From DMER01 sp003451645 (lineage in GTDB: Bacteria; Pseudomonadota; Alphaproteobacteria; Micropepsales; Micropepsaceae): a DNA stretch of 51,653 nucleotides. The stretch covers positions 1 through 51,653 of the forward strand of contig DALYLR010000026.1 of the NCBI GenBank assembly GCA_031976175.1, read 5' to 3'. The position numbers were made by a program, and so were the translations under genes. The stretch's first letter is position 1. Every line of letters starts with the position of its first letter. Positions 17,250 to 24,855 of this stretch are shown piece after piece. The notes under the pieces were generated by a model that was given only the letters and a program-made list of their open reading frames with translations, did not search any database and was not told where the DNA came from.

Positions 17250-17759
17250 ATGCTCGATTCGCCGCCGCACCCTTTCGACGCTCCAGTTGTCCGTTTCACC
17301 AAAGGTCCGGGCATGATCACCATCGGTGCGCTCATGCTGCTGGGCTTGGTCGTTCTCATGGGTGTGCTATTCGCCATGTTCCCGACCCCGCCGCCCGAGG
17401 CCAGCATCGCGGGACCAGAGGCAGAGGCACGCGCCATGGCGGCACAGTCCCGCTTGGCTGCGGCGACTGCTGGTCTTTGTGCCGTTCTCCTGCTCTTGCT
17501 GACCCGGTTTCGCACGGCCACCTTTGACTTCAATGCCCGCACCCTGCGCATCCAGGATGTGCGCGCGCTCATCATTTGGACAAGCCGGACGATCCCGTTT
17601 TCGGACATTAAGGAGGCGGAGATCCATTCCCGTTTGATCGGCACCTATCTCGGTTGGGTCTTGCGCATCCATCGGCGCAGCGGCGGTTCAGTCCTCCTTG
17701 GGCCTTGGGCGCCCGATCCGGGGCTGCCCATCTTGGCCGCGCGCCTGCCCAAGGCCTGA
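17250..17759 (+). CDS. Small membrane protein with PH-like C-terminal domain
   Basis: 169 residues. I do not recognise a named family. Two hydrophobic segments are visible (MITIGALMLLGLVVLMGVLF near 21-40 and AAATAGLCAVLLLLLTRF near 74-91). A beta-rich tail follows (FDFNARTLRIQDVR, SRTIPFSDIKEAEIH), which resembles bacterial PH-like domains that sit under the membrane. The ATG at 17250 has CGGAAG close upstream; the frame is open from 17169, but the extra 27 residues have no support. It is divergent from the fibre-like gene (201-base gap with a CtrA-like box). Confidence 0.68.
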   Translation: MLDSPPHPFDAPVVRFTKGPGMITIGALMLLGLVVLMGVLFAMFPTPPPEASIAGPEAEARAMAAQSRLAAATAGLCAVLLLLLTRFRTATFDFNARTLRIQDVRALIIWTSRTIPFSDIKEAEIHSRLIGTYLGWVLRIHRRSGGSVLLGPWAPDPGLPILAARLPKA

Positions 17760-17920
17760 GGCGCGGGCGATTGCAGGCTGAGGCGTCCTAATCTCGCTTG
17801 CCGGTGCGCCATGAGTGTTTCGTCTTCTGCCCGGCAACAACTATTTCTAGAGACAGCCCATTCAATCTAGGGCAGTGTTTGGCATGATCAGAGCGTGCGA
17901 TCGCCAAGGGAGCAGTCCCC

Positions 17921-18826
17921 ATGGAAATGCAGCAAGTCCGATATTTCTTGGCCCTCGCGCGGACCTTGAACTTCACGCGCGCCGCTGAGGAGTGCAACGT
18001 CTCTCAACCATCCCTGACCCGGGCAATTCAGATGCTGGAGGCGGAGTTGGGCGGGGAGCTCTTGCGCCGTGAGCGAGGCAAATCCCATTTGACGGAATTG
18101 GGCAAGCGCATGCTGCCCTTGCTGGGGCGCTGTTATGAAAGCGCACTGCATGCAAAGACGCTCGCCAGCGCCATCAACAATCAGGATTTTGCGCCCCTCA
18201 CGCTGGCGGTGTCACATACTGTCAATCTCGAAGTTATCATGGAATCTATCGCTGGTCTGTTTGGCGGCCTGCCTGGAGTACAGCTCAGCCTGCGCCATGG
18301 CGGCGGGGAGGAGATTCTTGGGCTTTTGAAGGACGGCGCGGTGGAATTGGCGGTCGCAGGGCCACTTGACGATGGCTGGAACCGTCTCGACCGCTGGACA
18401 CTTTATCAGGAACCCTATGCGTTGGCGATGGCGGACGCTGCGGCGCTCAATTTTGCCAACGATCTCAGCCTAGACAAGTTGGACGGGACAACAGTGTTCT
18501 TCCAGTCTGGCTGCGAAGTGCGGATGGATGTGATGCGGCGCCTGGAAGAAAATGGCGTCAAGCCCACCGCGACCCATGAGGTTGTTACCCTTCATGATCT
18601 CTTTGCCATGGTGGAGCGCGGCCTTGGTCTTGCAATCGTACCGGCCTCTGCACCTGTCCATCCGGGCGTGCGGCGCACCGTGCTCAGCGATCATACCTTG
18701 AACCGGGAAGTCAGCGCTTATGCGGTTGCGGGGCGCCGCCGCGACACAGCGGCGGCCGCGCTTCTTAACCTTCTGCGCAGCGCGGATTATTCCAACGCCG
18801 CCAAAGCGTCCGCCATCGCTTCATAG
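17921..18826 (+). CDS. LysR-type transcriptional regulator
   Basis: 301 residues, standard for the family. The N-terminal winged helix-turn-helix (1-60) has the LysR signature FTRAAEECNVSQPSLTRAIQ, followed by a periplasmic-binding-like effector domain (about 90-295). The ATG at 17921 follows AGGGAGCAGTCCCC. The gene is convergent with a peroxiredoxin, overlapping it by 40 bases at the 3' ends. LysR genes often control a divergent neighbour, but here the upstream gene points the same way, so the target is unclear. A link to oxidative stress through the peroxiredoxin is only suggested by position. Confidence 0.93.
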   Translation: MEMQQVRYFLALARTLNFTRAAEECNVSQPSLTRAIQMLEAELGGELLRRERGKSHLTELGKRMLPLLGRCYESALHAKTLASAINNQDFAPLTLAVSHTVNLEVIMESIAGLFGGLPGVQLSLRHGGGEEILGLLKDGAVELAVAGPLDDGWNRLDRWTLYQEPYALAMADAAALNFANDLSLDKLDGTTVFFQSGCEVRMDVMRRLEENGVKPTATHEVVTLHDLFAMVERGLGLAIVPASAPVHPGVRRTVLSDHTLNREVSAYAVAGRRRDTAAAALLNLLRSADYSNAAKASAIAS

Positions 18827-19503
18827 TCCGCGCGCAGCCGGTAATCCGGATTGACAAAGCGCGCACGCACGATGCCGCCGCGATCAACCACGAACGCGGC
18901 TGGAATGGGCAGCGTCCAAGACGGATCGCCGTTGTATTGCGGTATGTTCCAGCCGGCGCCCGCGATCAGCTTTGCCATCGACGCTTCGACCCATACCGCC
19001 AGGTTCAGGCTTAGAGCATAGCCATTGTCGATGTCCGAGAGGATTGGAAAGCCGCCTCCGGAATCAGCCTCGAGTGCGCGGATATAGGTCCGGTTCTCCG
19101 GCGTAATTGCCACAATGCGCCCGCCGCGCGCCTGCACCCGGTCGCGGAGCTCGCCTAGCGTTGCCGCCGTCAACCGGCAATAGGGGCACCAATGACCGCG
19201 CAAGAATGTCACGAGTGCTGGCCCGGTCTCCAAAACACTTAAGAGAGAGATCAGTTTGCCCGTCTGATCGGGCAGAAGGACCTCTGGTAACTGTTCGCCA
19301 ATTTGAGGCGCCTCGGCACCCGCTTCAGCATTCTGTAATCGGCCGACAAAGGCATCCACCGCCTCGGCAAAGGTAGGGCTGAGTTTGCGGACCTCATCGG
19401 CGATCGCAGCCAGCTTAAACGCCAATGGCTTGGCCTCGGCCATTTCAGCGGCTGTCTTGCACTCCAAGGCCTCAACGAGGGGATTTTTTATTGGCTGCGT
19501 CAT
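18787..19503 (-). CDS. AhpC/TSA-family peroxiredoxin
   Basis: 238 residues. The thioredoxin-fold core (about 65-235) carries LRGHWCPYCR with C106 and C109, the position of the peroxidatic cysteine in peroxiredoxin-like proteins; the CxxC spacing is that of the 'peroxiredoxin-like' subgroup rather than classical AhpC. An N-terminal helical extension (1-60) is typical of this subgroup. It should reduce peroxides in the cytosol. The ATG is at 19503. The stop region overlaps the 3' end of the LysR gene on the other strand. Confidence 0.88.
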   Translation of the reverse strand: MTQPIKNPLVEALECKTAAEMAEAKPLAFKLAAIADEVRKLSPTFAEAVDAFVGRLQNAEAGAEAPQIGEQLPEVLLPDQTGKLISLLSVLETGPALVTFLRGHWCPYCRLTAATLGELRDRVQARGGRIVAITPENRTYIRALEADSGGGFPILSDIDNGYALSLNLAVWVEASMAKLIAGAGWNIPQYNGDPSWTLPIPAAFVVDRGGIVRARFVNPDYRLRADYEAMADALAALE

Positions 19504-19654
19504 TTGCGGTACTGCGAAGCCTATCAGAATTCTTGGTGCCTGGCGGCCAATTTACCATAGCCCCCGGGTATCAAGTCTATGCAGTTCTCGTATGGATTGT
19601 TCGCTCCGCCCTGCGCCGCGCAGGACTGACAGGCCATGGTTGAGACAGCGGTCG

Positions 19655-20038
19655 CTATCCTGACCTGATGAGCTTCGAAGGCCAGCCGATCCGCACCAGC
19701 AAACCATCGGGACCGGCGATGCCAACCTCATAAAGGCCCCATTCGCGGTGGCGCAGGATCCCGCCGGGGCGAATGATCAGGTCTTCAACGAGGGCCGCGA
19801 TCTTGTCGACGTCAGGTGTGCGAATGAAAACGCCAAACGGATTGTGATCAGAGGGGACTCGCCAAGGGCCGTCGCCCGCTTGCGTCAGGTGCACCTCGCA
19901 GCCCCACCCTTCCATAATGATGTATTGATCGTCACCCCCCATTTTACTGAATCCGAGCCGTTCCCAAAAGGGGACCGCGGCGTCCAAGTCGTTGCTGGGT
20001 ACGATCGCAAAGGCGCCGATCGAAGGGGTGTCCGGCAT
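19655..20038 (-). CDS. VOC-family (bleomycin-resistance/glyoxalase-like) protein
   Basis: 127 residues with the paired beta-alpha-beta-beta-beta modules of the VOC superfamily: AFAIVPSNDLDAAVPFWERL, then HLTQ, then the second module ending EVGIAGPDGLLVRIGWPS. The layout resembles bleomycin-binding resistance proteins, but substrate cannot be inferred. The start is ATG at 20038. It is divergent from the TetR gene (start 20192); the 153-base spacer contains the TetR palindrome, so it may belong to the same regulon. Confidence 0.85.
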   Translation of the reverse strand: MPDTPSIGAFAIVPSNDLDAAVPFWERLGFSKMGGDDQYIIMEGWGCEVHLTQAGDGPWRVPSDHNPFGVFIRTPDVDKIAALVEDLIIRPGGILRHREWGLYEVGIAGPDGLLVRIGWPSKLIRSG

Positions 20039-20156
20039 CCGCTGTCTCCATGGGCATGGCGTGTTGGTTGTGCGCGTCGCGCTCGACTATTCCCAATCAC
20101 GCGGTCCCGCAACAAGACCAAACAGAATTAGGCTGCCGCCCAACAAGCATTGGCTC

Positions 20157-20185
20157 TTGCAAACATACCGTCTCTACGGTATTAA
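20157..20185 (+). promoter_or_regulatory. Promoter of the TetR gene with embedded palindromic operator
   Basis: A -35 TTGCAA (20157-20162) and a -10 TATTAA (20180-20185) are exactly 17 bases apart. Between and over them lies a perfect palindrome, ATACCGT-CTCT-ACGGTAT (20165-20182). The expected transcription start falls at about 20192, the A of the TetR ATG, so the message may be leaderless. Repressor binding here would block polymerase. Confidence 0.75.
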
Positions 20186-20191
20186 CTATCC

Positions 20192-20830
20192 ATGGCTCGT
20201 CCGACCAAGCAATTTCCTGAGCGCGGCGATGCCCGCACCCGCCTGTTGGAAGCGGCGCGGGACACAATCCGGCGGCAGGGCTTTGCGGCCTCATCAGTCG
20301 AAGACTTTTGCCGGGAGGCGGGCGTGACCAAGGGCGCGTTTTTCCATCAATTCGGCTCCAAGGAAGCCTTGGGCGTTGCTGCGGCGGATTATTGGGCCGA
20401 GACGACGACGGCGTTCTTCGCGGCCGCGCCATACCATGCGCCCAAGGACCCGCTGGAGCGCATTCTGGCCTATCTCGATTTCCGCGCTGGGATCATCGAA
20501 GGCGAGATTGCCGAGTTCACCTGCCTCGTCGGCACGATGGCGCAGGAAGTGTACGGATCATCGCCCGCCATTCGCGACGCCTGTGCCGCCAGCATTTTCG
20601 GCCATGCAAAGACCCTTGTGCCGGACATTCAGGCGGCGATGGAGGCGCGCGGGATTGCGGACGCGTGGACGGCCGAGAGCCTCGCCCAGCATTTTCAGGC
20701 CGTGCTGCAAGGGGCGTTCATCCTGGCCAAGGCGGGCAACGATCCCGCCTATGTGAAGGAGAGCATCGCGCATCTGCGGCGCTATGTGGAGCTTTTGTTC
20801 TCTATCCCAAACAAGGGAAAACGGAAATGA
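20192..20830 (+). CDS. TetR/AcrR-family regulator
   Basis: 212 residues. The N-terminal HTH domain (about 12-60) reads TRLLEAARDTIRRQGFAASS then GVTKGAFFHQFGSKEALG, the classic TetR pattern. The C-terminal helical ligand domain has the TetR_C pattern of regulators often found beside VOC/PhnB genes. The ATG at 20192 directly follows its palindromic operator, pointing to autorepression. The stop overlaps the start of the next gene (ATGA at 20827-20830), making it the first gene of a VOC/SRPBCC/DUF1428 operon. Ligand unknown. Confidence 0.93.
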   Translation: MARPTKQFPERGDARTRLLEAARDTIRRQGFAASSVEDFCREAGVTKGAFFHQFGSKEALGVAAADYWAETTTAFFAAAPYHAPKDPLERILAYLDFRAGIIEGEIAEFTCLVGTMAQEVYGSSPAIRDACAASIFGHAKTLVPDIQAAMEARGIADAWTAESLAQHFQAVLQGAFILAKAGNDPAYVKESIAHLRRYVELLFSIPNKGKRK

Positions 20831-21297
20831 CGTATCGATCGAAAGTCCGCACTTGTCTGTGGTTCGAAAAGGGCGGCGTCGAGGCTGCGGAGTTTTATGT
20901 CTCGCTGCTGCCCTACAGTGCCATTGATGCGGTCTATGACCATGGCCGCAAAGACGATCCCATGATCGTCGAATACACGCTTGCGGGCGCGCCGATGATG
21001 CATCTGACCGCCGGTCCGCATTACAAACTGACGCCTGCCGCGTCCATCAGTGTCCTGACGAAAGACCAGACGGAGACGGATCGGCTCTGGTCGGCACTGA
21101 CGGCGAATGGCGGCGCGGAAAGCATGTGCGGCTGGCTCACCGACCGCTTCGGCGTGTCGTGGCAGATCGTGCCGGAAGTCCTGCCCAAACTGCTTGGCCA
21201 TCCCGACCGCGCCGCAGCCGCTCGCGCGCAAGCGGCGATGATGAAAATGAAAAAGATCGACATCGCGGCTCTTGAGGCTGCTGCAAACGCCCACTGA
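20827..21297 (+). CDS. PhnB-like VOC-family protein (first of three)
   Basis: 156 residues. The start RSKVRTCLWFEKGGVEAAEFY and the SMCGWLTDRFGVSWQIVPEVL segment are typical of the PhnB/'3-demethylubiquinone-9 3-methyltransferase-like' branch of VOC proteins. Despite that old database name, most are not methyltransferases. The tail MMKMKKIDIAALEAA is shared with the third VOC protein of the cluster (from 21782), so the two are paralogues. ATG 20827 overlaps the TetR stop, so translation is coupled. Catalytic function not predictable. Confidence 0.88.
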   Translation: MTYRSKVRTCLWFEKGGVEAAEFYVSLLPYSAIDAVYDHGRKDDPMIVEYTLAGAPMMHLTAGPHYKLTPAASISVLTKDQTETDRLWSALTANGGAESMCGWLTDRFGVSWQIVPEVLPKLLGHPDRAAAARAQAAMMKMKKIDIAALEAAANAH

Positions 21298-21316
21298 CAA
21301 TTCTGGAGGAACTGAC

Positions 21317-21739
21317 ATGACGCCGCAATTCTATCTCTTCTTCAAAGGCGATTGCCTGGAAGCGATGACCCATTACGCAAAGACGCTGGGCGGCACGATC
21401 GAACAGGTGTTCTTGAACAAGGACGCCCCGTCGGCGGACGAGCGCATGCCGGGGGGGGATGACTTAGTGATGAACATGCAGATGCGCGTGGGCGGCACCA
21501 TGATGATGGCCTCAGACAATTCGGATAGCAGGTATGAGGCTCCACAAGGGTTCCGTATCCAGATAGAGCCATCTTCCCGCGCGGAGTTCGACCGTGTCCA
21601 CGATGCGCTGGCCAAGGACGCTTTGCGTGTGGACATGCCGGCGGATGAGACATTCTGGGCGGAGCGTTTCGCGATGTTTACCGACCGCTTCGGCACGCCC
21701 TGGATGATGAGCTTCACAGGTGCCAAAGCGATGGGATGA
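21317..21739 (+). CDS. VOC-family protein (PhnB/YjdN branch)
   Basis: 140 residues. TPQFYLFFKGDCLEAMTHYA at the start and MFTDRFGTPWMMSF at the end are the hallmark blocks of the YjdN/PhnB-type VOC proteins; the middle has MNMQMRVGGTMMMASD. Metal ligands of the glyoxalase type are not obvious. The ATG at 21317 has GGAGGA six bases upstream. It lies 19 bases after the previous VOC gene in the same operon. Confidence 0.88.
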   Translation: MTPQFYLFFKGDCLEAMTHYAKTLGGTIEQVFLNKDAPSADERMPGGDDLVMNMQMRVGGTMMMASDNSDSRYEAPQGFRIQIEPSSRAEFDRVHDALAKDALRVDMPADETFWAERFAMFTDRFGTPWMMSFTGAKAMG

Positions 21740-21781
21740 TGCGTTCGCATTCGCCACCAACCAACTCAAAGGAAAAACCCG

Positions 21782-22257
21782 ATGGATAAATTGATCACCT
21801 GCTTGTGGTTTGACCATGGCGAAGCGAGCAAAGCGGCGGCGTTCTATGCCGCCACCTTTCCCAATAGCAGTGTCGACCGTGTGAACACGGCACCCGGTGA
21901 CTTCCCCGGCGGGAAAGAAGGCAGTGAGCTCACCGTCGAATTCACCGTGCTCGGACGAAAATTCGTCGGCCTGAACGGTGGCCCCGCCTTCAAGCCCAAC
22001 CAGGCGGTCAGTTTCATGGTCGTGACCGACAGCCAAGAAGAAACCGACCGCTACTGGACCGCCATCGCCGGCAATGGCGGCGAGGAAACGCGTGCGGCTG
22101 GTGCAAGGACCGCTGGGGCCATTTCTGGCAAATCACGCCGCGCCGCTTGCTCGACTTCACCACTAATTCCGACAAGGCACTCGCCAAACGCGCCTTCGAT
22201 GCGATGATGACCATGCGTAAGATCGACATCGCGGCACTCGACGCGGCCGCGCGCGGC
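21782..22257 (+). CDS. PhnB-like VOC domain with an apparent one-base frameshift
   Basis: The frame starts at ATG 21782 (DKLITCLWFDHGEASKAAAF) and is a paralogue of the VOC gene at 20827. It shifts near 22090: reading on in the same frame gives nonsense, whereas the next frame continues with CGWCKDRWGHFWQITP and the paralogue's tail MMTMRKIDIAALDAAARG. Inserting one G (ACGCG to ACGGCG) restores GGEETACGWCKDRW. After the repair there is no stop before the SRPBCC domain, so VOC and SRPBCC read as one polypeptide. Without repair the frame would end at 22207 as a truncated protein. Confidence 0.8.
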
Positions 22258-22666
22258 GTCACCAGGATCACCGTCGAAACCAATGTCGAGGCGCCTGTCG
22301 CCGCCGTCTGGCGCGCGTATCTGACCCCTGCCGACATCATGCAGTGGAACGCCGCCTCCGACGATTGGCACACCACGGCGGCCACAGTGGACCTGCGCGT
22401 GGGCGGCGCGTTCTCCTCCCGCATGGAGGCCAAGGATGGCAGCTTCGGTTTTGACTTCGCGGGCGTCTACACCCGTATCNNNNNNNNNNNNNNNNTTCGG
22501 TGACCGCAAGGCCGAGGTCGACTTTGTGCCTCAGCCGAAGGGCGTCACGGTCCGCGTGACTTTTGACATTGAACCCACCCATTCGCTCGACCAGCAGCGC
22601 GATGGCTGGCAGGCGATCCTCAACCGCTTCGCGCGGCATGTTGAGACAAAGACAGGGAATGCCTGA
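22258..22666 (+). CDS. SRPBCC/AHSA1-type domain, joined in frame to the VOC domain (gapped)
   Basis: About 140 residues of the START/Bet v1-like AHSA1 fold: TRITVETNVEAPVAAVWRAY, then QWNAASDDWHTTAATVDLRV, GGAFSSRMEAKDGSFGFDFA, and after a 16-N gap FGDRKAEVDFVPQPKGVTVR and a C-terminal helix. The gap costs roughly 8-9 residues judged from the family. The domain's first codon is GTC where a free-standing homologue would have ATG, and it follows the VOC domain without a stop. Such proteins bind hydrophobic ligands. Whether the fusion is real or an artefact of poor sequence here is open. Confidence 0.78.
22480..22495. other. Assembly gap (16 N) in the SRPBCC domain
   Basis: A run of 16 N. Flanking frames differ by one, so the real missing length must be a multiple of three rather than 16. 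About 24-27 bases would fit the family. No flanking repeat is seen. Confidence 0.95.
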
Positions 22667-22742
22667 CACATCTTTGGCGGCGGCGGAAATCGTGCCGGTG
22701 CCGCAAGCATAACCCTCGCAGACCAAACCAAAGGAGAGACCC

Positions 22743-23096
22743 ATGCCATATGTCGATGGATTCCTGCTCGCCGTGGCTACCGCCAACAAAGAGCGCTATC
22801 GCCACCATGCGGCACAGGCCGCGATCGTGTTCAAGGAGCATGGCGCCTTACGCCTGGTCGAGTGCTGGGGCGACGATGTGCCAGAGGGCAAGGTCAACTC
22901 CATGCACACAGCCGTGATGCGCAAACCGGACGAGACCATTGTCTTCTCTTGGATCATCTGGCCCGACAAAGCCACGCGCGATGCGGGCATGCAAAAGGTC
23001 ATGGCCGATCCGCGATTGGATGGCGAGAGCAACCCCATGCCGTTTGATGGCTCCCGGATGATCTTTGGCGGCTTTGAGATGATTTTGGACGCTTGA
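22743..23096 (+). CDS. DUF1428-family protein
   Basis: 117 residues, standard length for DUF1428, a dimeric alpha/beta-barrel family related to ABM-type folds with unknown function. Diagnostic blocks are PYVDGFLLAVATANKERY, LRLVECWGDDVPEGKVNS, FSWIIWPDKATRDAGMQKVM and the ending PFDGSRMIFGGFEMI. The ATG at 22743 follows AAAGGAGAGACCC. It is the last plus-strand gene of the TetR-led cluster, 76 bases after the SRPBCC frame. It commonly occurs beside VOC and SRPBCC genes. Confidence 0.92.
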   Translation: MPYVDGFLLAVATANKERYRHHAAQAAIVFKEHGALRLVECWGDDVPEGKVNSMHTAVMRKPDETIVFSWIIWPDKATRDAGMQKVMADPRLDGESNPMPFDGSRMIFGGFEMILDA

Positions 23097-23103
23097 GCGG
23101 CCT

Positions 23104-23541
23104 TCAGGCCTTGGTTGCAATCGCCGTGGCATGCCGCACAGAGCACAGCCAATCCTGGCCCTCGCGGCGCCAAATATCCGTGAAGCGGCGGCGCTCCGTC
23201 TGGCCGTCCAGGCGGGTGTTGGCGCTCTTGGGCACCACCTCTTCCTCGCCCATGATCAGATATTCGCCATTGTAGCGGCGGGACAGATGCTCCACCCGCC
23301 GGACATAGTGCGCATAGGTGATCATGTTCAGCGCCAGGCCCTGGCGCAGCATCTCCCGGTCGATGACAAAGTTTGCCGGCACATTGGCCCGCATTTCCGG
23401 CGCCACGGCGCGCAAGGCGGCCGCGTGATCATCAATGACGAGCGCCAGGTCCGCGGCCTTGACCGCTTCGAGCAGGCTGTCGATCTCCGCATTGGTCTCA
23501 AGGCCTGAGGCCAAGACGAGCACACAAGCGTCATTGGTCAT
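23104..23541 (-). CDS. NTF2-like (SnoaL/DUF4440-type) protein
   Basis: 145 residues. The pattern of an N-terminal helix pair (ALVIDDHAAALRAVAPEMR), then a strand-rich half (EYLIMGEEEVV, RRRFTDIWRREGQDWLCSVR), matches nuclear-transport-factor-2-like proteins of the DUF4440 group, small cone-shaped barrels that bind or isomerise ligands. The start is ATG at 23541. It is convergent with the DUF1428 gene, 7 bases between stops. A minus-strand frame upstream ends in TGA overlapping this ATG, but has no start or homology I can support. Function unknown. Confidence 0.8.
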   Translation of the reverse strand: MTNDACVLVLASGLETNAEIDSLLEAVKAADLALVIDDHAAALRAVAPEMRANVPANFVIDREMLRQGLALNMITYAHYVRRVEHLSRRYNGEYLIMGEEEVVPKSANTRLDGQTERRRFTDIWRREGQDWLCSVRHATAIATKA

Positions 23542-23752
23542 GGGTCATGCGCCTCTTCGTGAACCAGGTATCCATAACACCGATCAAGCGTCTTGCCCAA
23601 CGCCAGTGCCATCATGCTGTCAGGAGCAATGGCACGTACGGTTCCAAAGGAAAAATGGCGCGCCGGTGAAGATGAAACTGGGAACCGGTATGTGATTGTA
23701 ATTCCAATGAAAACATGGGGCAAATTCGTGGGCGGCCCCAAAGCTAACCCTG

Positions 23753-23809
23753 TTGGATAATTGTTGTTGCGCCCCTTGGCGCGATCCGATAACTTATCCA
23801 AATGGATAA
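23753..23809 (+). promoter_or_regulatory. Palindromic operator overlapping the ArsR start codon
   Basis: A perfect palindrome TTATCCA-AA-TGGATAA (23794-23809) includes the ArsR ATG (23802-23804). A further TTGGATAA half-site lies at 23753-23760. This is the layout expected for an autorepressing ArsR-family protein; direct binding is inferred. Confidence 0.6.
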
Positions 23810-24140
23810 GCAACTGCATAACCGGTTTCATGCCCTTGGAGACGCCACGCGCTTCGCCGTGGTCGAGCGTCTGCTCCAAGGCCCCGCATCGGTCAGCGAA
23901 CTGGCCGCACCGCACCCGATGGCCCTGCCGCCCTTCATGAAGCACCTCCGTGTGCTTGAGGACGCTGGCCTGATCCAATCAGAAAAGAAGGGACGTGTGC
24001 GGACATGTTCGATCCGCGCGGACGCCTTCGACCAGATGAATAGCTGGTTCCGCGATCGTCGGTGGCTGTGGGGCACGAGGTTCGACCGGTTGGAAGCGCA
24101 ACTCAGAAAGAAAGACAAAACCGATGCCAGTTCATCATGA
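23802..24140 (+). CDS. ArsR-family winged-helix regulator
   Basis: 112 residues. The pattern LHNRFHALGDATRFAVVERL then SVSELAAPHPMALPPFMKHL and EDAGLIQSEKKGRVRTCSI is that of ArsR-type regulators lacking metal-binding cysteines. This subgroup is nearly always followed by an AHSA1/SRPBCC gene, as here. The ATG at 23802 lies within its own palindromic operator. The 3' end overlaps the next gene by 17 bases, so the two are co-translated. The ligand is unknown; the partner SRPBCC protein may bind or process it. Confidence 0.92.
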   Translation: MDKQLHNRFHALGDATRFAVVERLLQGPASVSELAAPHPMALPPFMKHLRVLEDAGLIQSEKKGRVRTCSIRADAFDQMNSWFRDRRWLWGTRFDRLEAQLRKKDKTDASSS

Positions 24141-24576
24141 AACGCTTCGTTTGGAGCGTGATTTCCTAGCCTCGCCACAACAGGTGTTTGCCGCCTATCT
24201 CGACACGCGCGCGCGTGAGTCATGGTCAGCGCCAAGCGAAACCGCTGAGGTTCGGATTCTGAACGAAGATGTGCGGACCGGCGGGTCAGAGGCAACAATG
24301 TGCGGTGCCAAGGGCGATATGCGCTATCGAACGGAAGTGCGCTATCATCTGGTCGAAACGGATCGGCTGATCTCGTTCTCGGAGACTCTGCTTGAAGGCG
24401 ACGCCGTTCTGATGGCCGCGCTGATAACCTTCGAGTTCTTCGACGCAGGTTCCGGCGGATCCAAACTGGTGCTGACAGACCAGATCAGTTCATTCGTCGG
24501 CCCGGAAGGCGTCGAAGGGCACCGAACCGGGTTTTCACAGGCGTTGGACAACTTGCAGGGAATGCTCGCGAGTTGA
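24124..24576 (+). CDS. SRPBCC/AHSA1-family protein paired with ArsR
   Basis: 150 residues of the Bet v1-like fold: ETLRLERDFLASPQQVFAAY, then a strand-rich middle (YRTEVRYHLVETDRLISFSE) and ending GHRTGFSQALDNLQGML, the typical C-terminal helix of AHSA1 proteins. It starts inside the 3' end of the ArsR gene (17-base overlap). ArsR-SRPBCC pairs are widespread, but their ligand is usually unknown. This copy is clearly different from the gapped SRPBCC domain at 22258 and was not produced by a recent local duplication. Confidence 0.9.
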   Translation: MPVHHETLRLERDFLASPQQVFAAYLDTRARESWSAPSETAEVRILNEDVRTGGSEATMCGAKGDMRYRTEVRYHLVETDRLISFSETLLEGDAVLMAALITFEFFDAGSGGSKLVLTDQISSFVGPEGVEGHRTGFSQALDNLQGMLAS

Positions 24577-24638
24577 ACACGCGAAGGCTGACCAGTTCGT
24601 GACCGGGACCAGCAGGGCTCGACGTGACAATCTAGGAA

Positions 24639-24714
24639 TGGCGCTCCCAAGGGGATTCGAACCCCTGTTCCAGCCGTGAGAGGGCCGTGTCCTGGGCCTC
24701 TAGACGATGGGAGC
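24639..24714 (-). tRNA. tRNA-Glu (anticodon CTC)
   Basis: A complete cloverleaf on the minus strand, 5' end at 24714. The acceptor stem is GCTCCCA with TGGGAGC, the anticodon loop is CTCTCAC with anticodon CTC, the T-loop is TTCGAAT, and CCA is encoded at 24641-24639. It reads GAG codons. No copy of its 3' end is seen elsewhere in the window, so there is no evidence of an integrated element. Confidence 0.96.
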
Positions 24715-24855
24715 ATCAGGCCGAAGGGGCGTAGTATAGGGCCATCGCGATTGTCTCAGCAAGTCATTAAGAACGCGGTATCCGCCTCCACCAAACATTA
24801 AGCCCATCCGGGTTAGCGTCCCTCGTGGGGCGACATGTGTTCGCGTATTGGGGGC

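Noticed and set aside
23538..23978. Minus-strand frame ending on the NTF2-like gene's ATG
   Set aside because: The ATGA overlap is tempting, but most of the frame is antisense to the ArsR gene, and no start or homology supports it.
24639..24714. tRNA-Glu as an integration site for a mobile island
   Set aside because: No duplicate of the tRNA 3' end and no integrase gene in the window.
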